A DNA stretch of 64,000 bases. Origin: Plasmodium coatneyi (lineage: Eukaryota > Apicomplexa > Aconoidasida > Haemosporida > Plasmodiidae). Of the stretch, positions 1 through 9,745 are shown piece after piece (position 1 is the stretch's first letter; every line of letters begins with the position of its first letter). A model generated the notes under the pieces. It was given only the letters and a program-made list of their open reading frames with translations. It had not been told where the DNA came from and did not search any database. A program made the translations under genes and the position numbers. Location: positions 774,501 to 838,500 of the forward strand of contig NC_033558.1 in NCBI RefSeq assembly GCF_001680005.1, in the 5' to 3' direction.

Positions 1-36
1 ACCTAACAACCTCCCCTACTCTTCTTCATTCCTTAG

Positions 37-321
37 TACAATCTCCTACCTCGTTGGTTTGGCAACAAATTTGGAGGCGGAAGCAGAAGAAATAGCAATA
101 AAAGAATCAGAGGAAGAAGATCCGCCGAACACAATTTTGGGGAACTGAGGGAAGATGTCTCAACCTTAGGCTCTACATTAGACGACACCTCCACAGAAAC
201 TCCCATAATAGAATCTACGGTAGATGATGGAACTGTATTTTCTGTTCCATACGTTAGTCATTCTAGAAGAACAAATAATACGCGGCAGAAGAAAAAGAAT
301 ATAGCTTATCATCGTATATAA
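37..321 (+). CDS. KIR: K1: last exon of a KIR gene (5' exons outside window)
   Basis: This is the final, cytoplasmic exon of a KIR (PIR-superfamily) variant protein. A pyrimidine-rich stretch and an AG acceptor end at base 36; the exon opens TACAATCTCCTACCT (YNLLPRWFGNKFGGG) and runs 94 codons to TAA at 319-321. It has the family layout for this exon: YNLLPxW start, a basic stretch (RRNSNKRIRGRRS), an acidic Ser/Thr-rich centre, and a short aromatic/basic end (IAYHRI). The ectodomain and transmembrane exons lie to the left of the window. Bases 1-36 are the end of the preceding intron and show the CCTAACAACC type of pyrimidine-rich repeat found in other KIR introns here. The gene converges on K2. 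Known family role: surface variant antigen of infected red cells; function of this copy is not shown. Confidence 0.85.
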   Translation, partial: YNLLPRWFGNKFGGGSRRNSNKRIRGRRSAEHNFGELREDVSTLGSTLDDTSTETPIIESTVDDGTVFSVPYVSHSRRTNNTRQKKKNIAYHRI

Positions 322-783
322 TACGTCACACACACATCGTCTATATTTAATGTAACACACACATTGTGGAATGTGGAACATTGGAATGTAATATCTGGAA
401 GGGGAACGTTTCTTTCCCTTCCCATCCCCCATCAGACGAAAAATAAATGGCCCTTCAGTTTATATACAATATGTAAGGAAAGAAGCAAAAATGACACATT
501 ACTTTTCGCTGTTCTTTTTTTTGGGGGGACTTTTTTCCCATTTTTTGCCTCATTTTTTTTTCCTTCTTTCTGTTCGCTCCTCGTTTAGAATATCTTCCCT
601 TCATGCAGTTATTTATATATAAAAATAAGGGGAAAAAAGAAAAATAAAAAAAAAATAGAAATGAAGGAACATTCATATCTGAAATGAATTCCGTAGGGGG
701 GGAAGGAAGCATTGCCCTTCCATCCCTTTCCCTTTCCCCTTATAGGTGTTACACAACGACGGTGTATTACATACGATGTCATG
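322..783. other. Tail-to-tail gap K1/K2 with mirrored 3' modules
   Basis: No gene is seen. Both ends carry 3' flanking modules that recur in the other tail-to-tail gaps: on the K1 side a run near 430-500 (ATAAAT, then a segment leading to CAAAAATGACACATTACTTTTCGC), on the K2 side the same kind of sequence inverted (TTCATGCAGTTATTTATATATA near 601-620, then the purine/pyrimidine-rich block 690-770). The centre, 520-670, is T-rich then A-rich and gives only low-complexity open frames. This is the shortest tail-to-tail gap in the window (about 0.46 kb). Confidence 0.6.
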
Positions 784-2576
784 TTACATGTTATGATAAC
801 CAATATTTCTTTGGTGATGACCTGGTATAGCATTACTTGTTCCTGTCCCTGTTGTTCCTCTAGGCTTAGCTCTGTATGATGGAGCGGAAACTTCTGTTCC
901 ATATTTAGTGGTAGCATCACCGATAGTGTATGTTGTTAAGGTGTCTTCTGTGGACGCATCAAATTCGCGTCCACTTGATCTTTTCTTTCTTGTGTTGTTT
1001 CTTCCTCCTCTTGCTCCATTAGAATTGTTACCAAACAAAGAAGACCATGGCTTATACTGAAGGGAAGAAATGTTGTGTTAGGGGTAGTAGATGGTAGGTG
1101 GGTTGTTAGGGTGGTTGGTGGATGGAAGGTTGTTAGGTGGTAGGTGGGATGTTAAGGGCGGTAGATTGAAGGAAAGTTGTTAGTTGTGGTAGGTAGGTTG
1201 TTAGGGTGGAAGGTGGTAGGAAGGCTGTTAGGTGGTAGGTGGAAGGAAGGCTGTTAGGTGGTAGATGGAAGGAAGGAAAGGGATGGTATAAGGAGGTCTA
1301 AGGAGGAGGAAGGTAGGTGGTGTTAGGAGTGGGTGGTGGGAGGAAATACCGTTACTTATATTATTTCACTTCTAATTGTATATGATTACCTTATACAAGA
1401 AGAAGGGGACGACTGTCATTCCGAGTGTGCCAAATATAGAAGAGATGGAAGAGGTGGTGGTGGCCGAACGTAATTTTTCTTCGTTCGCTTTGGATAATGC
1501 TGCTGCTCTGGAGGATGCTGCTGCCACCTCGCCCTCCAGTTCTGATAGGCGGGCGCGTTCGGCCTCTAATTTCTGCTTTATGGAGGAATGTCCCATACCT
1601 TCGTCCAGGTCAGCTGCCTCTGTACAATACAAATTTAACGCTTCCGCTACACCACAATGTACCATATAGTTCTTTTTAAATTCGCCGCAATATGTATTAC
1701 TTTCGTATTCCTTCCCTTTGCATCTTGTTCTTATAGATTCACATGCTGAGGAAACTTCGTGTAGGTACCCTGACCAATTTGCGTCACATTTAGGCCCATT
1801 CTGTAGTAACAGCTTGTTTATGGTCGCATGTTCGTAGTAATATTCATATACTCTTTTCATGTGGCTGACAAGAGTTTCGTCAAAATCTTTGTAATAAGTT
1901 CTGCATTGCTTCGTATCAGTAATTTCGTTCAGCCCCTGGTAAATTTTATCTAAAAGGTCTGACAATGACTTATTACCTAAGTCGTTCCCGTATTTATCTC
2001 CCACCCAGTAATAGAAGAAATGACAAGGTTTATCACCCCATGTTTGAAGCCCTTTCTTTTCACACGCGGAACAGTAAGCCTTCGCGATTTTCGTGGCGTC
2101 CTGCATAATTTTCTCATACCCTCCGAAGTTACTATGTAATTTACCCTTTAAGTCCTGGGGGTTTACACCATTGCTACTACAGTCGTTCATAGTACGATCA
2201 TCATTATTGAAGGTATTATAAAATAGCGCATATGAATTTAAAGTATTTAAAAATTGATCCTGCGAAAATGTAGTTGGCAAGGAAGGAGGAGTGGAATGTA
2301 TATATATGTCTGTACCATATAAATATACATATATACATATACAACATATATACACATATATACATGTATATATATACATATATACATATATATTTATTTA
2401 TGTACATATAGCATATGTGTACATTTATTCTTTTCACATTTCTCATTCTATTTTATACTACACTACAATAACACCACATTACACATATATGAAATATTAC
2501 AAGGACACTATATAACTATCTATGTTCCATAAAAAAAAGAAACCCTCAGCATGCTCCTTACAGCTGGTTTTGCCAT
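784..2576 (-). CDS. KIR: K2: single-ectodomain KIR gene
   Basis: Three exons on the minus strand: 2576-2562 (MAKPA), 2259-1390 and 1056-784, giving about 385 residues. The exon 1 donor is GTAAGG, the exon 2 acceptor CGCAG, the exon 2 donor GTAATC after the codons for FFLYK, and the last acceptor TTCAG; all junctions are phase 0. Exon 2 holds one PIR-type ectodomain with the family signature CHFFYYWVGDKY, regularly spaced cysteines and a YEYYYEHATI motif. A membrane-proximal linker of about 50 residues (KQKLEAERARLSELEGEV onward) is rich in Glu, Ala, Arg and Leu and reads as a coiled coil. The transmembrane segment follows (SIFGTLGMTVVPFFLYK). Exon 3 is a basic Ser/Thr-rich tail ending IGYHNM. 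Frame is intact. The first exon is the least certain part, chosen because it is in phase and has a strong donor. Expected role: variant antigen at the infected-cell surface. Confidence 0.87.
1085..1332. repeat. Degenerate minisatellite in K2 last intron
   Basis: A tandem, imperfect repeat on words such as GGTAGGTGGGTTGTTAGG, GGTGGATGGAAGG and GGAAGGAAGGCTGTTAGG fills the intron before the last exon. Read on the gene's own strand it is pyrimidine-rich (CCTAACAACCCACCTACC), the same kind of sequence as in the last introns of K1, K5 and K8. It lies wholly inside the intron (1389-1057), so it does not change the protein. Confidence 0.85.
2289..2412. repeat. (TATACA)-type AT microsatellite in K2 intron 1
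   Basis: An imperfect run of TATACATATA units sits between exon 1 and exon 2 of K2. It creates a spurious in-frame upstream extension of exon 2 coding for Tyr/Ile/Cys-rich peptide, which I do not count as protein. A pure (TA)n tract lies nearby at about 2610-2632, just outside exon 1. Confidence 0.8.
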
Positions 2577-4472
2577 TGTTTATGTGTGCTGCATATTTTC
2601 TTCTGTTGTTGTATATATATATATATATATATGAATATATATCAGGAGCACTGTGTGCATATAATTAAGTCAAAATATATGAAGATCAATTAGTACAGGA
2701 ATTGTAAGAAAACAAATACAGATGGAAAAATTAAACTTCCCCATATAATTTTTACTTATATATACTTTACTATTTAACTAATAGGTGATTCCTTTATAGC
2801 ACTAAGGATACTATTCACATGTGTACTTTGGTTATTGCTGTTGTGCACATATTAAAGCGTAACAACACTCTCTTCCCCTTTTCAAAGAAAAAAAAAGGAA
2901 AAGAAAAAAAAAAAAGAAAAGAAAAAAAAAAAAGAAAAGAAAAAATATTCTAGAATATATTACGACGCACTTCAGGTATGTTTTATTATTATTATTTAAA
3001 AGGGGAAGGAGGGTGATTGTTATTAAAAATTGTTAACGAACATATTGTGGAGCTCATGCATAGGGATGATTCTTCCTCTCCCCCCATACTTTTCGAATGT
3101 GATTACCTATTTATAAATACATATTTATATTTATTAAGTATTTATTGAAAGTAGCTCAATTTTATTGGTGCGAAAGGGCGAATGTGTTATGTATGAATTA
3201 ACTATATACCTACCTATCTACATATATGCATATATATAGCTCCGCACGGAGAATGTGTGTGTATATATACGAAAAAATATATTCATTTATTCATATATAT
3301 GTATGTGTGAACAGGGAAAAAGGTTTATATATATATAAATTAAACATAAATTATATGTGTACACATTGTACAATTGTCTATGTTACATAAAAAGAATGAG
3401 GAAAGAAGAAAGAAACATGGAGGAAGGAAAGAGCAAGGAGAAACGCTTCCCCTTTCCCCCATATACTCATTCCTTCAATTCATTTACTTTAGTGTTGTTC
3501 CTTACCGTTTCTGACATTGTTTATGTGTGCATATTTTTTCCTATATGTATAACATAACTCCTCTTCTCCTTTTGGAACTGTGCCATTTATATATTTATTG
3601 ATTCAACATAAAAGGGGAAGGGTAAAAATTTCGTTCATCTGTTCTATGATTATAAGTGTATGAAATTTTTACTTTCTCCCTTATTATTAAAGTTAAAAGG
3701 GAAGAGCAAATGAACCAGAAATAGAGAAATAATAATGATGGAAGGAATAAAGGAAGTCCAAACTCTTTCTTCAATCTGTGTATCTATGTATTATATTTCT
3801 AAACTGTGTACGCCTGCTCGGAATATTCCATTATTATGTACACTTCTCTCTTATTATCTATATATGCACAACTTTTTTTCCATTTGACAAAAATTTTCAC
3901 ATATATACTATTAATTAATGTACTATTATTAATAGGGCTAATTCAAAATTGTAAACAGATACTACATAATTGAAACAAAAAAAAAGGATGACGGCCTTCA
4001 CTATACCCTTCTACCTTTTCGGAATATGTGCACATTCGTCTATATGCTCAGGGAAGAGTGCACATTTAGAGAAAAAATAATAGGAGTGCAGTACATATAT
4101 ATATACTCACATTTTTTGTTCAAAAGGGAGAGTGAAAATTCTGTTTCTGTTTGTATGCACTTACACATCCCTGTGGTAGTAGTTTGTTATGAAGTAACCC
4201 CTACCCTCTCTATTGTGATCGTTTAGGCATAAGAACACCCACTCCCTTACACAATGACTGCATCCTTAACCAACCTCTAAAATTACAACACACACACTTT
4301 AAACAGAAAATATATTATACAATTTGAACCTCCTCTTATTCTGCTAAATCTGTATTACATCCTAGAATTCATATCATACCATCCATTCTCTAGCTTACTT
4401 CATAAGTACGTTAAAGATAGCTAATGTTTACACAGAATGTATACTGTACTAACAATTTATCATTTAAGTTCC
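2577..4472. promoter_or_regulatory. Upstream region of K2
   Basis: No gene is seen in this 1.9 kb. It is AT-rich with A-runs at 2886-2945. Two pieces recur upstream of other KIR genes. The first is TTATTAAAAATTGTTAACGAA near 3020-3042, about 450 bases before the start codon, matching segments upstream of K4, K5 and K11. The second is 4110-4205 (GTTCAAAAGGGAGAGTGAAAATTC, then TGAAGTAACC), matching 51410-51480 upstream of K11. I infer a shared 5' control region; no promoter element can be proved from sequence alone. Confidence 0.45.
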
Positions 4473-5592
4473 AAGGACCTCAGGGTTTAGGTTTCAGGGT
4501 TCAGGGTTTTAAATTCAGGGTTTAGGGTTCAGTAGTTAGGATTAAGATTTTACCGTTCAGAGTTTATGTTTTTAGGGTTCAGATTTCACGTTTTAGCTTT
4601 TAGCGTTCAGGGTTTAGGCTTCAATGTTCAGGATTTTGGGCTCAGGGCCTAGGCTTTAGAATTCAGGTCTTAGGGTTTAGGGTTCAGAGTTTAGGATTCA
4701 GGGTTCAGGGTTTAGGGTTTAGGGATTAGGATTCAGGGTGTAGACTTCGGGATTTAGGCTTGCTGGGTGTGTGTTTAGAGTTTTCCTTTTATGGTTCATG
4801 GACTATGGTTCTGGTTTTAGGGTTTAGGATTTTGGACTTTTGTTTCATGATTTTCTCTGTTTCAAGTTACTGAGAACATCTCCCCATGCAATAGTTCTCT
4901 TGTAGCAAGAACGCATGGAATACGTGGGACTTTAAAATGAACCCTAAAACCTAAATCCATAACCCTAAACCCTAAATCCTTAACCCTAAACCCCAAACCC
5001 TTAACCCTAAACCCTAAACCCTAAAACATTAACCCTAAACCCTAAATCCTTAACTCTAAATACTAAATCCTAAACCCTAAGTACTCAACTATGAACCCTG
5101 AATCCTGACCCCCAAATACTGAACACTAAGAATAAAACCCTCAACCCTAAACCATAAACTCTAAACCTTCAACCTTAAACACTAAAGCCTAAAGCTCTGA
5201 ATCCTGAGTCATAAATCCTAAAGCCTAAGCACTGAACTACGATCACTGAACCCCGAAGCCTAAACCCTGAACCCTAAACCGTGAAACCGTAAATTCGGAA
5301 CCCTAAACCATATATCGTTAACCCAGAACCCTGAATTCATAAACCATAGTCCTAAATCCTAAACCCTAAGACCTGAACTACGAGCACTGCATCCTAAGGC
5401 ATGAAACCTAAAATATAAACCAGAAATTCAATTCCTATAACTTCAACCCTAAAACCGAAATCCAAATCATCTACCCATACACCCTAAAGCTAAACCCAAA
5501 ATCCTCATTCTTATAACTCTAAACCGTGAACCCTAAACCCTGAAACCCTAAGCCCTGAGACCCTAAGCCCTGAGACCCTAAGCCCTGAAAAC
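4473..5592. repeat. A1: telomere-like array in fusion orientation (between K2 and K3)
   Basis: Degenerate heptads GGGTTTA/GGGTTCA occupy 4473-4860 on the plus strand; after a spacer of about 75 bases, TAAACCC/TGAACCC heptads run from 4936 to 5592. G-rich strand first, C-rich strand second is the orientation made by joining two chromosome ends. GGGTTYA is the Plasmodium telomere repeat, and internal copies are published for P. knowlesi. Many units are mutated (GGGATTAGG, TAAATCC), so this is old or freely drifting sequence. The spacer has a short inverted pair (GAGAAC near 4872 and GTTCTC near 4893). The array lies in the head-to-head gap between K2 and K3. Confidence 0.95.
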
Positions 5593-6483
5593 TTTTTATA
5601 TGTGAAAAAAATATTTATATTATACTCGTTAGAAAAAAAAGGGAAGGGGAGGAACACATTAATATGTGTAAAAATATAATCTATATTTAAAGGAGATAGG
5701 AAGGAAGATCTCAAATGATATAATGTATTTAAACTGTGTTAATTAGTTGTAATGTTCTAACCGAAAAGAAAAGAAACGAGAGAAGGCATTCAGGTGCTAT
5801 TATTGAATATTGATGAGCAAAAAGGGAGGGATGTGTAGCATAATGAATATTATTAATAGAGTAAATTGTATTTTTCCTATGCAGAAATGTATAATACACT
5901 TTCTTATGTTATATCACTCTTCTCTATATTTACATAAATGTGCACCCTCCTACTGAATATGTATGGATGTGCATACATGAAAAGGGGGAAGAAGAATGAA
6001 AAAGAGCACTTCCTATATATAAGTTGTACCTATATGAGCAATCTTTTAATTATGTTTTATCATCCTCTTTTTAAATAACCATAAAACATGAATTAAGGGT
6101 GTATGCAAAAGTTTTATCTTAAAGGAAGAAATTACACACCTCTGGGTATAGTAGTTTGGGAAGGTGCGAATAATAATATAATACATCAAACAATGATGTA
6201 CGCACTTCAATAATGAACTAATCCATGAACTTTATTACATATATACACTATACACATTATACATCACACATATAGAAGAAATAATAACAGCATCACAATA
6301 ATAATAATAATAAATGAAGAGGAATCAATAAAGGGGCTATTCTTTTTTATTCAAGGTGGGTGGTTGTATACATATTATTATTATAATATTTCATCCATAC
6401 AACAAAGGATGTAGAAATATATACAAACATATCCCGAGTTATATTCATAGGACTCAAATTAGTGTATTATATTTTCAGAAAAT
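5593..6483. promoter_or_regulatory. Upstream region of K3
   Basis: No gene. The recurring KIR upstream pieces are present: TATGGATGTGCATACATGAAAAGGG near 5962-5986, TGAGCAATCTTTTAATTATG near 6035, and CATAAAACATGAATTAAGGGTGT near 6080-6103. The same order occurs before K6 and K8. A short (ATA)n run lies at about 6297-6314. A convincing tiny first exon for K3 was not found here, unlike for the other KIR genes. Confidence 0.45.
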
Positions 6484-8627
6484 ATGGATGGAAGTCATGG
6501 AAGTGGAAAGCTTTCTTGTAGTAAAAGGAAAGATCGATTGAGCAGATATGGGAATATATTAGAGCAAAGAGTGGAGGAAATTAAAAATAAGGATAATCTA
6601 GCAGATGATATTTTACATGCCTGCTGCTGCTTATCTGATATATATAATGAGAGTAGAGATAAGTATGGACCCTGCCACCTTATATATTATACAGTGGGGA
6701 GTGTACTATATGGGAAATTAGGCAATAGCGTTTCATTTGATCAAGCTATGGAAAAAGTACAGGAACTATTAGGATTCATGCTAAATGGGGGACAGTGTAA
6801 AATGGAACACAGTGAAAATGGGAAAAAGCTGTTCGAATTAATGGAAAGTCAGTCCAGTTATAATTTAAGCCCAGAAGAAATGTTGCAGGAAGGTGGAAAT
6901 CCTAAGGAAGTCCGTTGTGGGCGGTATGTTAAATATTTGGAAGGAATTGCTAAAGCAGCCCAAATGGTAAAGGTACATTGTAGGAATGAGCAGAATATTG
7001 AGGACTGTACAGGAATTGCTGACATAAATAATACACACAGCCCTGAGTATGTGGCACAGTTGATAGATACATTAATTTCTGAACCGCAAGCTGCAGGAAT
7101 TACAGAGAAGGAGCAACAAATACTAACGGTTCGTTACCCCCTTCTTCTATTCAAAATGGATAATTCTGCAATATTAGTACAGAAGTATTCCATAAAGGAA
7201 TGTGCACATCACATTATATAGGAAGTATGGGGAATATACGTGATGGTATATATATATATATTCCACTTTTCATCAATTACATATTTATAGGAAGTCGATT
7301 TGGAACAATTACCTTCCAAAATAACGTACAATAAATTCGAGAATGGAAAAGGGAACCTTGGGGAAGGGGACGACGATATGGAAGGTACACCTCTGTGTAA
7401 GTGGGAAACGATGCAGACTAAGTTGAAAAATGCTTTACAGACTGCATTAAGCAGTTATGTAGATCTGCAGGATGATATTGAGAACATTGCAAAAGGCTGG
7501 TGTTACCTGACTAACATGGAAAGCGCAAAAACAGTTGACAACCTTGCATATTATGCTTTCTATTATTGGCTTGGGGATAAAATATGGAAGGAAAGGGGGA
7601 ACAGTAACTTCATCTCAAATGTTATAAAAACGATTTACGATACACTGGAGGAGGTGTTCCCTAGTATTACATATGGACGAATATGTACTGATGTTAAGAA
7701 GGAAAACTTCAGACTAATGAAAGAAGCACATGAGTATATTCAGGATCATGATCAATTACAGACTCACTTGCAGGGAGCTAAGCTCCATGAAACTCCCTGT
7801 GATCGGGGTTATCATGAACACCTAGAAAACAGTTATAAAGCTTATGAGGAAATATTTAAGAAATGTACCCAAGGAACTGGTGGTGGTGATGCATGTTTTA
7901 AACAATCCCAAGGGATATGTAAAGATTTCGAACACAAGAAACTGAAAGAATTAAAATGTACTCTAATAAAAGAACCAGAGGCAAGCAGAGCAAGAAACCA
8001 TGCACCGTCCACTAAGGACGCAACCTCCCGAGAAACGAACACCAGCACACCCTCCCCTGGTGGAAGCACGCTCGTCCCCACTATTATGTCCACTGTACTT
8101 CCCATGATGGGAATACCAGCAGCTGTCGCTTTCTTCCTATATAAAGTAATAGTAGTAAAAACTACAAAAATATATAAGAACATAATACACACACACATAC
8201 CATTACTTTATATAAATAATAAATATAGAATAGACTGCATATATATGCAATACATACTCCCTCCGTTACACTTTTACACTCTTCTTTCCCTTTCCCTTTC
8301 CCCTTCCTTCTCCTTCTCCTTCTCCTTTCCTTTCCTTCCTTCCCTTTCCATCGTCTTTTCTTCCTTCAGTACACATCCTTACCTTCTTGGTTCCATAACA
8401 AATTTGGTAACCATGTTCGAAACAACAGTAGAAGAAAAAGATTCGCCCAACGCGACTTTGAAACACTAACGGACAATTCTACAGAGTGCTCAGCTGATTA
8501 TTCAACAACAGAAGATAATTCTACCATCTATGATAGGTCACCAGAACGAGGAAGGGTAGGAAATAATAGAGAGGGGCAACAGCAGCAGGGTCGCCAAAGA
8601 AATAATATTGCTTATCAACGTATGTGA
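6484..8627 (+). CDS. KIR: K3: two-ectodomain KIR gene with degenerate first domain
   Basis: Exons 6484-7128, 7291-8145 and 8370-8627 give about 585 residues if the ATG at 6484 is the start; a TTTTCAG acceptor just before it (ending 6478) suggests a missing upstream exon, so the 5' end is uncertain. Domain 1 (residues 1-215) keeps only part of the family pattern: CHLIYYTVGSVLYGKL is present, but the usual LPSxxxYxxF opening is absent. The donor is GTTCGT after ...QQILT. Domain 2 opens EVDLEQLPSKITYNKF and has YAFYYWLGDKIW, without the usual Cys before FYYW. A Ser/Thr/Pro linker leads to the transmembrane segment (TVLPMMGIPAAVAFFLYK). The last exon opens YTSLPSWFHNKFG and ends IAYQRM before TGA. 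Phase is 0 throughout. Converges on K4. The loose first domain may be decaying or diverged for a different ligand. Confidence 0.8.
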
Positions 8628-9745
8628 TGTCCCCATGTAACATTGAATGTAACACATCGTAATGTAATGTTCTTCCTGGAGGAGCATAAATAACCGCAAG
8701 TTTTGTACAGTGTAAAAAACAGAAGGACTTTTCCTTTTTAACTATTTTCGTTCCTTATAATGCATGAAAGTGTTCACTTTCATGTGTGGTCAATATAAGC
8801 GGAAATTTTTTTTTTTCACCTTACTGATTTGTTGGTAAATTCTTTTTACTGAAGATTCAAAATGCTTATTTATTTTTCTGTTATAAATTTTTAACTTTGT
8901 AATTTTTTTAATCTTAATAATTTTCTTTTGTTTAACATAGTAATTTCTTTTTTCCTAAGTTCTAATTATGAACATTTGAAAAGTGTTTCAAATTGCAAGA
9001 ATTCTCGAAGGAGGTTCGCGCTCTCCTTCTATGTTACACATCATAGATATGCAGTTTCATATAAAGTGGAAATTTACACAATGTTCTTCACAGAAGGGAA
9101 AGAAGAAAGTTCCGTCTCATTGCTTGTGTGTTTATTCGATTTTAAGTTCAATATTAGTCAAAAAAAAAATTAGGCAAAAAAAAAAAAAAAATGTCAAAAA
9201 AGAATTGTCCAAAAAAAAAAAAAAAAGTTGTCCTTAAAATTGTCAAAGGAAAATTGTCAAGAAAGTTGTCAAAAAAAAGGCGGGAGCGAACCTTCTTCGC
9301 GAGAACCTCCGCGAATCTTGCGCACAATTTTTGAAACACTTTTCTCAAATGTCCATAATTAGAACTTTAAAAGGAAAAAAAAAATTATTAAGACTAAAAA
9401 AAATTATGAAGATAAAAATTTATAACAGAAAAAATTTTCATGAACATTTTAGATGTTTAATAAAAGAAATTTCCCAACAAGGCAGAATGAAGTGGGAAAA
9501 AACTATTCTTGACTTATATTGGTTACACATGAACGTAAGTAAACACTTTCATACAATACAGAAAAAGAAAGAGAAAAGGAAAAAAAGAAAAATCCTCCTG
9601 TTCTGTGCACTGTATGAACTCTGCTACTATTTATGCTCATTTGCGCAGGAGAACATTCCCTTTTCATATGTTCCAAACAATGTTACATTCCAAATGTGTG
9701 TTACATGCGACATCACATGGGACGTTCTACATACAATGGTACATA
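8628..9745. repeat. Tail-to-tail gap K3/K4: large imperfect inverted repeat
   Basis: Two arms mirror each other. Left arm: a 3' box near 8665-8740 (GCATAAATAACCGCAAG), GTCAATATAAGCGGAAATTTTT near 8793, ATTCAAAATGCTTATTTATT near 8854, then TTCTAATTATGAACATTTGAAAAGTG and GGAGGTTCGCGCTC to about 9024. Right arm, reversed: GGGAGCGAACCTTCTTCGCG at 9281-9300 through CAAATGTCCATAATTAGAAC at 9346-9365, the inverted AACATTTTAGATG block, GGTTACACATGAACG near 9521, and GTATGAACTCTGCTACTATTTATGCTC near 9612-9640. The centre (9160-9265) is A-runs. Open frames inside (for example 9331-9765 plus) are shadows of this symmetry. The structure reads as homologous 3' flanks of two convergent paralogs, not as a transposon. 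Confidence 0.75.

Noticed and set aside
2260..2379. N-terminal extension of K2 rich in Tyr, Ile and Cys
   Set aside because: It is translation of the TATACA microsatellite in intron 1; a clear acceptor (CGCAG) and the family start pattern place the exon start at 2259.
4473..5592. The GGGTTYA arrays as true chromosome ends
   Set aside because: Each array is internal, two-sided and flanked by genes on both sides, with many mutated heptads; a telomere would end the sequence and be uniform.
8930..9370. The inverted repeat as a DNA transposon or MITE
   Set aside because: No target-site duplication or transposase is seen, and the arms extend as homologous 3' flanks of the two convergent KIR genes.
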